Positions 7,169-15,528 are shown, numbered from the stretch's first letter. The stretch is DNA of 64,000 bases from Bacillota bacterium (GCA_023404715.1 JAEYAR010000030.1:1-64000), one strand, 5' to 3'. Notes: a model not told the origin generated them from the letters alone. A program made the numbers and translations.

Positions 7169-9091
7169 CTATTCGTAAATCTCCCCCTCGAGCGCGCTGC
7201 GCGCGGCGAGGATGTACTTGGCGGTATCGAGCGGGTGCACGCCGCGGCGCGGGCAGGTCGCGCCCAGCGCGAGGTCGCACGCGCGGTAGCCGCAAAGGCG
7301 GCTGCTCATCGCGCCGCGCCCGCCCGTCATCGCGGCAAGGCGCGTGCTGAAGTGGATGCTGGTCGCCAGCGGCACGCGTGCGCGCACCGTGGCGGTATCC
7401 CCCTCGAGGCTGGAATCGGTCATTTCGCCGCGCATGAGCGCGATCTCGCCCAGCAGCTTGCCCGTGCATGCTTCCGGCACGGCGAGGGTCAGATCCAGGA
7501 TCGGCTCGAGCAGCACGGAGCCGCCCCGGCGCATGCCGTCGAGGAAGGCGACGGGTGTGGCGACGATGAAGTCGAGCGGGTGCGTGTGGATGAGGTGATG
7601 GCTTCCGCCCACGAGCGTGATCTTCACGTCGTCTACCTGCCAGCCGAGCATGCCCTGGCGCACGGCGGCAGGGATGGCCTGGCGCACCTGGTTTTGATAG
7701 CGCGGCATGATGTCGCGCGCGGGCACGGCGGACTCAAAGACGACCCCGCTGCCGCGCGGGAGCGGCTCGATTTGAAGCTCGATGACCGCCCAACAGGGCT
7801 TGGGCATCGTGTAGGCGTAAAAGCCCGTCGACCGGCGGGCGATGGTCTCGCGATAGATGACGTTGGGCTCGCCGAACGCGACGTCCAGCCCGAATTCCTC
7901 CCGTAGCTGTTCGCCCAGCACCTCAAGCTGCACCGCGCCCATCACGCGTACATGCATCTCGCCCGCGAGCTCCTCGGCGGTGAGCAGCACGTCGCGGGCG
8001 GCAAGCAGCTTCAGCGCGCTTTGCAGGGCGGGCCTTAGCTCGCTTCGAGGCGCGGTCACCTTGACCAGCAGCAGGGGCGTGCACAGCTCGCCCGGCTGCA
8101 CACGGCGGGGCAGCAGCGATGCGTCGCCGAGGATCTGCCCCACGCGCACGCCCCCAAGCCCCAGCACGACGCCGATTTCCCCGGCATGCAGCTCGCCCAC
8201 GTCGCGTCCGCGCCCGTCCACCGAAAGCGCGCGGATCTGGGCGACCTTTTGCTGCGCCGCACGGCCCGCGGCGTCCGGCAGCGTCAGCGCGTCGCGGTTT
8301 TTGAGCGTGCCGGAGAACAGGCGCACCGTTGCCGCGCGGCCCATGGCGTCCTCGTCGGAGACGGCGAAGACGACCCCGCTGAGCGGCGCGTCGCGCTCGC
8401 CCGCTGGCGGGGGAAGCAGGTCGGCGATGGCGCTCAGCAGCGCCTCCACGCCGTCGCCGCGCATGGCGCTGCCGTAAAGCGCGGGGAATACCTCGCATGC
8501 GTGCACGTATGGGCGAAGCGCGTCGGCCAAGTGCTCGGGCGAATAGACCCGCCCCTCCAGATAATCCGTCAGCGCGCCGTCGTCGTATTCCGCCAACAGC
8601 GCATGCGCCTGCTCGGCCTCCCACAGCGCGAAGACGGAGGGGGAGAGCTTGCTTTTCGCGGCTGCGAGCGCCCCGGCCACGTCGGCTGCCTCGCGGTCGG
8701 CCTTGTTGAGAAAGAGGAGCGTCGGGATGCCGCGCTCGCGTAGCGCGCGGAAGAGCACCTCGCTTTGCGGCTGCACGCCCTCGACCGCGCTGAGCACGAG
8801 CACCGCGCCGTCCAGCGTCCACATCGAGCGCTCTACCTCGGCCATGAAGTCGACGTGCCCGGGCGTGTCGACGAGGTGGATCGTGCAGCCCTGCCACGTC
8901 ATGGGCGCGCAGGTTGCCTGGATGGAGATGCCGCGCCTGCGCTCGATGGAGAGGCGGTCGGTATGCGCCGTGCCCGTATCCACGGATCCGGGGGTGCGAA
9001 CCGCGCCGCATAAGCGCAGCAGCTGCTCGGATAGCGTCGTCTTACCCGCGTCCACGTGCGCGAAGATGCCGATGTTACGAATGCTTTGCAT
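7169..9091 (-). CDS. TetM-like ribosomal GTPase
   Basis: An EF-G/TetM-family translational GTPase of 640 residues, almost exactly the length of Tet(M). Visible motifs are G1 AHVDAGKTT (residues 11-19), switch RRGISIQ (52-57), G3 DTPGH (75-79) and G4 NKAD (129-132); the rest covers the domains II-V expected of the family. Proteins of this family bind the ribosome, and the Tet(M)/Tet(O) members release tetracycline. This sequence is clearly divergent from those, and its C-terminal helix is Ala-rich (YILAARSALEGEIYE), so a resistance role is uncertain. No Tet(M)-like leader peptide or attenuator lies upstream. The base composition matches the surrounding chromosome, which argues for a native gene rather than recent transfer. 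Confidence 0.85.
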   Translation of the reverse strand: MQSIRNIGIFAHVDAGKTTLSEQLLRLCGAVRTPGSVDTGTAHTDRLSIERRRGISIQATCAPMTWQGCTIHLVDTPGHVDFMAEVERSMWTLDGAVLVLSAVEGVQPQSEVLFRALRERGIPTLLFLNKADREAADVAGALAAAKSKLSPSVFALWEAEQAHALLAEYDDGALTDYLEGRVYSPEHLADALRPYVHACEVFPALYGSAMRGDGVEALLSAIADLLPPPAGERDAPLSGVVFAVSDEDAMGRAATVRLFSGTLKNRDALTLPDAAGRAAQQKVAQIRALSVDGRGRDVGELHAGEIGVVLGLGGVRVGQILGDASLLPRRVQPGELCTPLLLVKVTAPRSELRPALQSALKLLAARDVLLTAEELAGEMHVRVMGAVQLEVLGEQLREEFGLDVAFGEPNVIYRETIARRSTGFYAYTMPKPCWAVIELQIEPLPRGSGVVFESAVPARDIMPRYQNQVRQAIPAAVRQGMLGWQVDDVKITLVGGSHHLIHTHPLDFIVATPVAFLDGMRRGGSVLLEPILDLTLAVPEACTGKLLGEIALMRGEMTDSSLEGDTATVRARVPLATSIHFSTRLAAMTGGRGAMSSRLCGYRACDLALGATCPRRGVHPLDTAKYILAARSALEGEIYE

Positions 9092-9214
9092 GAATGTCCT
9101 CCAATGAAGGCGGTGGAATGAGGAAGCCAGGAGGCTTCAGACGTCCGAGCCGTTTTGTCCTTTAGCATAAGGCATCTTGCGCCGCGTGGCAAGCGGGGTT
9201 TTGGAGAAAGACGC

Positions 9215-9261
9215 AAAAAAGGCGCGGGGCGCATACCGTCTTGCGGCATGCACCCCGCGCG
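9215..9261 (-). terminator. terminator of the GH4 gene
   Basis: Read on the minus strand, a long GC-rich stem around GCGCGGGG/CCCCGCGC (9221-9261, extended by ATGC-type pairs near the loop) is followed by TTTTTT at 9220-9215. Confidence 0.85.
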
Positions 9262-9267
9262 CACGAT

Positions 9268-10662
9268 TCAGTCTTTCCATTCCTCCGGCAGATAGGCGAG
9301 GGTGTTGCGGATCATGTCGTCAAAAAGCCGCTTGCCGTCCTGGAGGGGCACGCCGCTCATCTGCGGGTCGTTCAGGAAGACGCTGAGCGCAAGCTTTCGG
9401 TCGCAGGCGAGGGCGGCCTGCACGGTCGCCTCCTGCCCCAGCGCCTGACGGGCGACCAGCGCGTCGATTCCGGCGGGCAGCGTGCCCGCGAGCACGGGGC
9501 TGATCTCGTCCCGGCGGAAGAGGGCGTTCGTCTCGACGACGGCGCCCTGCGGCAGGCCCGCCACCTGGCCACGGTTGGGGATGTTGACGTTGGAGACGAG
9601 GTCGCCTAGGCCGAGCAGCGCCTTGATGAGCAAATGCCCCTCCTCGCCGGAGCCCTTGAGGTCCAGAGACTCCTCGCCGCTGAGCAGCCGCTCCTGGCGC
9701 GCGAGCCGCCTTTTCAAATCCTCCTTGCGCCAGGAGACCTTCGTCAGCGAAAAGCCCCAGGTCCGCGCGGTCTGCGGGTCCTTCAAATACCAGGGCGGCA
9801 GGAACTCCGCCAAATGCCGGTCGCCCGCCGCGGCGATGAGCCCATAGCGTAGGAAGAGGTCAAACTTTACCCGGTGGCTGCAATCGAACGCGTTGTTCAT
9901 CCAGTTCTCGTCCTTGCCCTTGACGAAGCCGGTTTCGCGGTACTTCTGAGCGAACGTGCGGTAGAGCGGGAACAGGTCTATTCCCTGATACGACGCGCTG
10001 GTGAGCCAGGTAAAGTGGTTGATGCCGGTGACCCCGGTCTTGATCTCCTCGCGGGCGACGCCGCCTATGCCGCACAGGTCCTCGAGCATCGCGCACAGCA
10101 GCCTCTGTGTGCCGAACACCTCATGGCAGCAGCCGAACGCCTTTATGTTTGGATAGGCGGCGTACAGCGCGCGCATGCAGGCGGTCATGGGGTTGGTATA
10201 GTTGACCACCCAGGCGTCCTTGGCATAATCGCGCACGCCCCGCGCGATCTCGGCCATCATGGGCAGCGCGCGCATGGCGCGGATGATGCCGCCGGGGCCC
10301 ACTGTGTCGCCGACGGACTGCCACACGCCGACGCGCTCGGGCAGATGTACGTCCGATTCCATTTCGTCAAACGTGCCCGGCAGGATGGAGATGACGACGA
10401 AGTCCGCGCCCGTGAGCGCCTCCTTGAGCGAATCGCTGACCGTATACGTCCATCTGGACTTCGCCTGCGGGTGCGCGGAGAGCATCGTGCCGATCCTCGC
10501 GTTCTTTTCGGCCGCTGCGCGGTCGATGTCGTAGAGGCGGACTGTGCCGCACAGCTGGCTGTCGTTCGTCAGATCGGTCATAAAGCCCCACGCCCACCCG
10601 CGCGAGCCGCCGCCGACGTAGGCGATTTGGATGTCCTGCACCGTGTCTTGTTCGTAGCGCAT
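9268..10662 (-). CDS. GH4 glycosidase, alpha-galacturonidase (LplD) type
   Basis: Family 4 glycoside hydrolases use NAD+ and a divalent metal to split glycosides by a redox mechanism. The N-terminal dinucleotide fold is IAYVGGGSRGW, followed by NYTNPM and the metal-binding segment GCCHEVFG, with a second histidine in GINHFTWL. The CHEV signature is the one described for alpha-galacturonidases of GH4 (B. subtilis LplD type), so the likely substrate is a short galacturonide from pectin; this is by motif only. The length of 464 residues is normal. The start is at 10662 because GGGAGGG lies about five bases before that ATG. It is divergent from an AraC regulator 172 bp away that may control it. 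Confidence 0.88.
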   Translation of the reverse strand: MRYEQDTVQDIQIAYVGGGSRGWAWGFMTDLTNDSQLCGTVRLYDIDRAAAEKNARIGTMLSAHPQAKSRWTYTVSDSLKEALTGADFVVISILPGTFDEMESDVHLPERVGVWQSVGDTVGPGGIIRAMRALPMMAEIARGVRDYAKDAWVVNYTNPMTACMRALYAAYPNIKAFGCCHEVFGTQRLLCAMLEDLCGIGGVAREEIKTGVTGINHFTWLTSASYQGIDLFPLYRTFAQKYRETGFVKGKDENWMNNAFDCSHRVKFDLFLRYGLIAAAGDRHLAEFLPPWYLKDPQTARTWGFSLTKVSWRKEDLKRRLARQERLLSGEESLDLKGSGEEGHLLIKALLGLGDLVSNVNIPNRGQVAGLPQGAVVETNALFRRDEISPVLAGTLPAGIDALVARQALGQEATVQAALACDRKLALSVFLNDPQMSGVPLQDGKRLFDDMIRNTLAYLPEEWKD

Positions 10663-10781
10663 GTAGTTCCCTCCCGGCATTTGCGTCCGCATGCGGACGA
10701 CGCTTGATGAGTTGATTATACCGCAAGATCAACGTAGAATCTCCGCTTATCGAGCGGAAATTGCATTTTTATGATCCTATC

Positions 10782-10810
10782 TTGCTGCATTGCGCACGGC
10801 GTGCTATACT
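10782..10810 (+). promoter_or_regulatory. promoter of the AraC regulator
   Basis: TTGCTG, 17 bp, TATACT, ending 23 bases before the start codon of the regulator, in the shared divergent region with the GH4 gene. Confidence 0.7.
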
Positions 10811-10833
10811 GTGCCTGTCTGGAGGGCGCGAGG

Positions 10834-11664
10834 ATGGAGGAGCTGCTTTTTTCCGCCGGAATTCCCGGCGTTTCGTTCGATCAAAGGCATAGAAGCGAGC
10901 GTTTCGAGATGGGCATGGTGCACGCGCATGCGTTCTGGGAGCTGTACTATCTGCTCGCCGGCGAATGTGTGTACTTTATCGAGGGCAAGAGCTATCCGCT
11001 CAGGGCGGGGGCCTTTGTCTTTATCGGCACGAACTGCCTGCATAGGACGGTGGCGGATACGCACGAGCGGATCCTCATCGAGCTGGATCCGGCCTGCATC
11101 CAGGCCTTTGGGCCGCGGGTCGCCATGCTGGCGGAAAACAGAAGCCTCGCCGTGCAGTTCAATGAACAGGAAAAGGCGCACGTCGAAGCGTTTTTGCAGT
11201 GCATCGTCGGCTGCCTGCGGGAGAAGCCGGAGGAATACGCGGCCAAGGTACGCCTTTACCTTTTCTGCCTGCTGTGCTACGTGAGCGACCATGCGCGCTC
11301 TGCGCAGGCCGCCACGCAGGCTGCGACGCCAAAGCACCGCCAGGCGGAGCGGGTGATCCGCTATCTCGAGCAGCACTATGCGGCGAACCTCAGCCTGGAC
11401 GACATCGCGGGCGCCCTGTTCACGAGCAAATACCATCTCTCCCGCGTGTTTAAGGAGGTCACGGGCTTTACGATCGTCGAGTATTTGACGGCCGTGCGGC
11501 TGCAGCACGCGCGGGCGCTGCTGGCCTCGACGGACGCGCGCGTCGCCGATATCGCCGGCCAGGCGGGCTTCGGCTCGCTCGCCCACTTCAACCGCGCCTT
11601 TGCGCGGCAGGCGGGCATGCCGCCGGTGAAGTACCGGCGGGCGTTTCGAGGCGGAGGAATATGA
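10834..11664 (+). CDS. AraC-family transcription regulator
   Basis: 276 residues. The N-terminal half is a cupin-type sensor (histidines in MVHAHAFWELYYLLAGE near residue 30). The C-terminal hundred residues are the double helix-turn-helix of the AraC family: NLSLDDIAGALFTSKYHLSR and the second helix set VADIAGQAGFGSLAHFNRAF, closing with GMPPVKYRR. Such regulators sense a sugar and activate neighbouring sugar genes; the divergent galacturonidase-type gene is the obvious target, which is inferred. The ATG at 10834 (MEELLF) is used because GGAGG lies just upstream and the promoter leaves no room for the earlier in-frame ATG. Confidence 0.92.
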   Translation: MEELLFSAGIPGVSFDQRHRSERFEMGMVHAHAFWELYYLLAGECVYFIEGKSYPLRAGAFVFIGTNCLHRTVADTHERILIELDPACIQAFGPRVAMLAENRSLAVQFNEQEKAHVEAFLQCIVGCLREKPEEYAAKVRLYLFCLLCYVSDHARSAQAATQAATPKHRQAERVIRYLEQHYAANLSLDDIAGALFTSKYHLSRVFKEVTGFTIVEYLTAVRLQHARALLASTDARVADIAGQAGFGSLAHFNRAFARQAGMPPVKYRRAFRGGGI

Positions 11665-11724
11665 CAAAATTTGCAGACAAAATCGTATTTTTATGGTATC
11701 CTTATATAAGAGGAGGTGCTGCTG

Positions 11725-12276
11725 TTGTTTCCGCTATGCATACTAGCCCTGCTGGATGAGGACGACCGCGCGTTTATGGAAAAACTGTACCTCGAATACC
11801 GTAGCCTGATGTTTCAGGTTGCTTATGGAATGCTACACGAGACGAACAATACGAAGGACGCGATCAACAGCGCGTGCGCGTCGCTTTGTAAGCACGCCCC
11901 CAAATTAAAACAGATGGCGTGTTGCAAACAGCGGGCATACATCGTTACCACTATAGAGAATGCTTGCCGGGATTTGATGCGGGCAAACGCCAAATACGTC
12001 CTCGACGATAAAGACGAAGTCTTTCATGAAATTCCAGATCGCGACGTGGACGTAGAGGACGCCGTGCTCTGCATAGACAGTGTCGAGCGCCTGAAACGTG
12101 CGCTGGCGCGGCTGCCTGCGCGCGAGCGCATGGCGCTGGAGATGAAGTACTTTGAGGGGCAGGACGACGAGACGATCGCCCGGGCCATCGGCATAAAGAC
12201 CGGCAGCGTGCGCACGGCCATCCCGCGCGCGCGGGAGCATGTGCGCAAAATCTTGGAGGAGGGGGGCGCCATATGA
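11725..12276 (+). CDS. ECF-like sigma-70 family factor
   Basis: 183 residues with sigma region 2 (KLYLEYRSLMFQVAYGML near residue 20 and an ENACRDLMR segment) and region 4 (LPARERMALEMKYFEGQD then a helix-turn-helix, EGQDDETIARAIGIKTGSV). It directs RNA polymerase to its own set of promoters. The start is most likely TTG at 11725, eight bases after AGGAGG at 11711-11716, which overlaps the in-frame GTG at 11716. Its stop overlaps the next gene by four bases (ATGA), so the membrane protein that follows is probably its anti-sigma partner. The target promoters are unknown; the secreted-protein genes downstream are natural candidates. Confidence 0.85.
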   Translation: MFPLCILALLDEDDRAFMEKLYLEYRSLMFQVAYGMLHETNNTKDAINSACASLCKHAPKLKQMACCKQRAYIVTTIENACRDLMRANAKYVLDDKDEVFHEIPDRDVDVEDAVLCIDSVERLKRALARLPARERMALEMKYFEGQDDETIARAIGIKTGSVRTAIPRAREHVRKILEEGGAI

Positions 12277-13022
12277 AGGAGCCGGAGAAGACGGCCTATC
12301 GCGAGGCGGACGAGGAATTCGAAGCGGCGCTCTTCCGTGCGGCCTTCGCCCGGCTGGAGGCGGAGCGCATCGAGGAGCTGATGGCGCAGGAACCGACGCC
12401 GGAGGAAGAGGCGTTCTTCGCGCGCACGCAGCAAGAGACGCTGCGCGTAATCCGCCGGACCTTGAATCAGAAAAAGCGGCGGCATTTTCTGCGCCATACG
12501 TTGCCGCGCGCCGCGAACGCGGCGGCCCTGCTGCTGCTCTGCGTGTTTCTAGGCGGCACGGCGGCTGTGGCGGCCGTCCCTTCCGTCCGCGTGCGGGTGA
12601 TGAAGCTGCTCACCCACATGCAGCAGGAATACACCGAAATCAGCCTCGTGGAGGATGCGTCCGCGAGCTTCGACGTGCCCGACGGGTGGAAGGGAGATTT
12701 CTTTCCGGGGTATATTCCTGAGGGGTTTGAGGTCGCATGGATGTCTTTAGCCACTCCAACAATAGACTGGATAAGTGCGGAATATGACAATGGCGGTATT
12801 GGGTTTTCTGAATGCGACGAGAACACCGTGGCAAATGTCGATACCGAGAATGCAAAGCTGAGCTATGAAGAGATCAACGGGTCTTTGGCGCTGGTGATTG
12901 AAAAAGGGGACGTCGTTCAAATCGTTTGGGTGCAGGATGATCGATACTTTATTTTGGATACCCATGCGTGTGGTCGCACAGAAACGATGCAAATTGCGAA
13001 AAGTGTAAAAAGGATAAAATAA
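12273..13022 (+). CDS. membrane protein with DUF4367-like domain, putative anti-sigma factor
   Basis: 249 residues: a charged cytosolic N-terminus (1-75), one membrane helix at about 80-103 (AALLLLCVFLGGTAAVAAV), and an extracytoplasmic domain ending YFILDTHACGRTETMQIA, typical of DUF4367. This topology, directly behind a sigma factor with a four-base overlap, is that of Clostridia anti-sigma factors that hold the sigma factor until an outside signal arrives; the role is inferred from context. The last 300 bases of the gene (from about 12720) are visibly AT-richer than the first 450, as if the sensor half had a different history. Confidence 0.75.
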   Translation: MKEPEKTAYREADEEFEAALFRAAFARLEAERIEELMAQEPTPEEEAFFARTQQETLRVIRRTLNQKKRRHFLRHTLPRAANAAALLLLCVFLGGTAAVAAVPSVRVRVMKLLTHMQQEYTEISLVEDASASFDVPDGWKGDFFPGYIPEGFEVAWMSLATPTIDWISAEYDNGGIGFSECDENTVANVDTENAKLSYEEINGSLALVIEKGDVVQIVWVQDDRYFILDTHACGRTETMQIAKSVKRIK

Positions 13023-13040
13023 TTTGCAAAAAGTTGTTGC

Positions 13041-13095
13041 AAAATCCCTCCTCACAACGTCTTTACTAATAGAGAGACAAAAAAGGAGGGATTTT
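13041..13095 (+). promoter_or_regulatory. 12-bp inverted repeat covering the ribosome binding site
   Basis: AAAATCCCTCCT at 13041-13052 is the exact reverse complement of AGGAGGGATTTT at 13084-13095, with 31 bases between. The second arm contains the Shine-Dalgarno sequence of the secreted protein starting at 13100. If the transcript includes both arms, the hairpin would hide that site; it could also act as a partial terminator for the sigma operon because T bases follow. If transcription starts inside the loop, the hairpin cannot form. Confidence 0.7.
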
Positions 13096-13099
13096 TCTT

Positions 13100-13528
13100 A
13101 TGAGGAAGATGTTGGCGATTTTAGTGGTAGTATTACTGACGACGGGGCTGTCTGGAGCGGCAGTCGCTGAGATAAGTACGTATGAGGAACCGCAGATTCA
13201 GCTTCGTTATGATCATACGACTTCGATTAAGGCAGCGCTGTCGATAGATGGCTCGGGAAACGCGACTTGTTCTGGTTCGGTAAAAGCGGTTGCTGGATCC
13301 GGTGCTGTCTCTGTAGCGGTTAGGTTGAAGAAGCTGGAAAATGGGAAGTGGAATACGATTGCTACTTGGAGCAATTCGGGAACGGGTAGTGCTACAGTTG
13401 AGGCCAGCGGCTCTAAAAAGGTCCCCAAAGGCTACAGCTACAAGGTCGTAACCTCCGGCACGGTCAAGGACGCCCAGGGCAATGTGCTGGAATCCCCGAG
13501 CAAGAGCTCTGAGACCAAGACGTACTGA
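13100..13528 (+). CDS. small secreted protein (142 aa)
   Basis: Unrecognised family. A Sec signal peptide (MRKMLAILVVVLLTTGLSGA, cleavage probably after AVAE or AVA) is followed by about 115 residues rich in Ser, Thr, Gly and Val in short alternating strands (GSVKAVAGSGAVSVAVRLKK), suggesting a beta-sandwich that stays outside the cell. There are no cysteines in the mature part and no anchor motif. AGGAGGG lies about nine bases before the ATG and is one arm of a perfect inverted repeat. It follows the sigma/anti-sigma pair by 77 bases and may be in its regulon. Composition is AT-richer than most of the window. Confidence 0.8.
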   Translation: MRKMLAILVVVLLTTGLSGAAVAEISTYEEPQIQLRYDHTTSIKAALSIDGSGNATCSGSVKAVAGSGAVSVAVRLKKLENGKWNTIATWSNSGTGSATVEASGSKKVPKGYSYKVVTSGTVKDAQGNVLESPSKSSETKTY

Positions 13529-13914
13529 CGGGGCGGGCTTGAATGATGTAGCAAGGCCTCACAAAATCGCGCGTTCAACTGCGGCGATATCAGGCGGTTG
13601 CAAGGCCAACCCCTGATATGCATAAGTACATCGATGGCTTGGAGTACCTTGCCGTCGACTGGAAGGGGAGGAGATGCCGTTGGGTTAGAACCAACAGATC
13701 AAGTGCAAATGACAAGGCCGCGGCGCAACAGAAAACGTCAATGCGCGCCGAGGGGAGATGCGCGGTGTATGAAAAATGTTCCGGCAAGAAGGCTGCAGCG
13801 CCTGCCCCCGATCGGGAGCACTCTCACCAGAACATCTATATTATACCGCATGGCTGACGAATGCACAAGAAGATTTCGACTCGCTTCTTGATGAAGCGAA
13901 CGAGGAGGTACAAC
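13529..13914. other. intergenic gap between two secreted-protein genes
   Basis: No convincing gene. A plus-strand frame at 13618-13857 has no ribosome binding site and an unprotein-like composition. A hairpin lies at 13587-13619. An AT-rich segment near 13837-13846 (TATATTATAC) could be a -10 region for the next gene; a similar element lies before the preceding secreted gene. Confidence 0.5.
13587..13619. repeat. stem-loop
   Basis: ATATCAGG pairs with CCTGATAT, and inside it GGTTG pairs with CAACC, with one bulged C and a six-base loop. No T-run follows, so it is not a standard terminator. Confidence 0.65.
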
Positions 13915-14319
13915 ATGAAAAAGATTTGCTGTGTAGCATTGGTCTGCGTTTTGACGCTGGGTTTGGCCTGCGGGGCCATGGCTGAAAGCTTTTCCTCCCC
14001 TTCTTTGGACCCGGGAAAGGGATGGAGCCCTAGTTGGACAGCGAAAAAAACCAGCGGCGTCGGTGTGAGCTCTTCGGTGACGGCGACTGCGTCTTCTTCG
14101 CGAGCGATCTTCCAAGCGACGACGCGCAAGACGGACGGCGTACCCGCTTCAGAGACAGAAAGGTTTACCGGTTCCTGCTCCGGTCTTAAGCTGGCGACGA
14201 AGTACGACGGCAACCAGAAAGCGCTGTTGCGGACTGGCTATACTTACGTACTGCGCATTGCGCACCGTTCGAATTCGCCGATATCGTCGGCTTCCGCGTC
14301 CGGAACCTGGGAACCGTAA
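13915..14319 (+). CDS. small secreted protein (134 aa)
   Basis: Unrecognised. A signal peptide (MKKICCVALVCVLTLGLACG, likely cut after AMA) is followed by a Ser/Thr-rich mature part of about 110 residues with SSSVTATASSSRAIF and an Arg/Lys-rich middle. It has the same general plan as the 142-residue secreted protein upstream, but the two do not obviously align. The start is the ATG at 13915 because GAGGAGG lies seven bases before it. A very stable hairpin follows the gene, then the ABC operon begins. It may be a secreted effector or surface component of the same regulon; no toxin or bacteriocin motif is visible. Confidence 0.75.
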   Translation: MKKICCVALVCVLTLGLACGAMAESFSSPSLDPGKGWSPSWTAKKTSGVGVSSSVTATASSSRAIFQATTRKTDGVPASETERFTGSCSGLKLATKYDGNQKALLRTGYTYVLRIAHRSNSPISSASASGTWEP

Positions 14320-14343
14320 GGCAATACTGCGCTCAAAACGGAG

Positions 14344-14371
14344 CCGAAGCGGGCCGCACGGCCCGCTTCGG
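14344..14371. repeat. perfect 12-bp stem-loop
   Basis: CCGAAGCGGGCC and GGCCCGCTTCGG are separated by GCAC. It lies between the small secreted gene and the ABC operon. No T-run follows, so it may process or stabilise RNA, or only partly terminate it. Confidence 0.75.
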
Positions 14372-14397
14372 CCCCAACGCATAGGAGGTGCAAAGGA

Positions 14398-15528
14398 ATG
14401 AAACGCATACGTATGAACGCCGTCTTGGCGCTCGCTGCAGGGCTGTTGCTGTCGGCGCTCCCCGCCATCACGCCGGCCCGGCAGGAAGCGCCGGCCATAG
14501 CCACCCTATACGCGCAGGAGGCGTATGAGACGATGGCGTTTGACTGCTCGGCGGCGGGAGGGACGGAGCGGCTTGCATTTCCCGTGAGCGCATCGTACCC
14601 GCAGCAGGCGAGCGAGTGGAGGGCCAAGGGATATAAGGGCTGGACGGTGGAGGAGGCGCGTAGGGCCTTTGAAGGGCTCGGCGCGTATGCCGCGGGCACG
14701 GCGCAGAGCGATAAGACGTGGAGCGAGGACGAAAAGAATTTTGAGAACGCCGAAGGAGCGCTTCTGTACAGTTACCCCGGCCAATTGCAATATATAAGCG
14801 CGGAAGCGCAAAGGGGTTGGTACGAGCGCGCCACGTTTGCCGCGGCGACCGACGTCTTTGGCGATGCGACGCACTACGCCGAGGGATTTGGTCTCGACCT
14901 GGAGGCCGCATTGGGGGAGGCCTATCCTCAGTTTGCAGACGTGCTGGAAGCGACGGAGCGCTTTATTGACGAAAACGGGCTTTCGGTGGGCAAACCGGTG
15001 GCGATCAAATATTGGACGCTGGAGCAAATGCGGGAAAACTGGCGCAAGGGCATTGTGGCGGAGGCGCCGGACGACAGCGAATGCCCCTTGCAGGCGCAGG
15101 ATGAGGCGCTGTACGTGGTGTATCCGACGTTCTTTCAGGGCGTGCGCATGATGCCCTTCGGCGCAGGCGCGCCCGAGGGGATTGTAAACTGTGAAACCGG
15201 CGTCACCGTCTTCATGAATACGCGGCAGATCCTGTCCGTCCGATCCGGCGCCAACCGCTTTGCGAGCCTTACTGAGGGGGCGGGCGGAGCGGTGATCTCG
15301 CCGCAGGCGGCGTGGGAGCGCTATCTGGCGCTGTTGGAGCAGTACCTGTTTATCCCTGAAGGCGCGCTGGATGTCGAGGCGATGGCGCTGCAGTACACGG
15401 TGCGATACAAGCAGAAGGCGGATGATTTTGATCCGGATTACGAGCTGGTTCCCGTATGGACGATTCAGCTTCAGGATCAAAGCGCGGTCATGATCCACGC
15501 GGTGACAGGAGAAGAAGTGCCATGGTAG
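14398..15528 (+). CDS. secreted hypothetical protein (376 aa)
   Basis: Unrecognised. The N-terminus is a signal peptide (NAVLALAAGLLLSALPA); the rest is soluble and mixed, with no membrane helix and no lipobox. The C-terminal part (residues 300-376) reads like a peptidase-propeptide (PepSY-like) domain, with YELVPVWTIQLQDQS and a closing AVTGEE, but this is a weak match by eye. AGGAGG lies eleven bases before the ATG. It is the first gene of a tight operon: the next gene starts inside its last codons. It may be the secreted partner of the transporter, but the role is not shown. Confidence 0.75.
   Translation: MKRIRMNAVLALAAGLLLSALPAITPARQEAPAIATLYAQEAYETMAFDCSAAGGTERLAFPVSASYPQQASEWRAKGYKGWTVEEARRAFEGLGAYAAGTAQSDKTWSEDEKNFENAEGALLYSYPGQLQYISAEAQRGWYERATFAAATDVFGDATHYAEGFGLDLEAALGEAYPQFADVLEATERFIDENGLSVGKPVAIKYWTLEQMRENWRKGIVAEAPDDSECPLQAQDEALYVVYPTFFQGVRMMPFGAGAPEGIVNCETGVTVFMNTRQILSVRSGANRFASLTEGAGGAVISPQAAWERYLALLEQYLFIPEGALDVEAMALQYTVRYKQKADDFDPDYELVPVWTIQLQDQSAVMIHAVTGEEVPW

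Noticed and set aside
7169..9091. Confirmed tetracycline resistance gene
   Set aside because: Family features are present, but divergence and the missing leader do not allow a resistance claim.
13618..13857. 79-codon gene between the two secreted-protein genes
   Set aside because: No ribosome binding site and no protein-like pattern.
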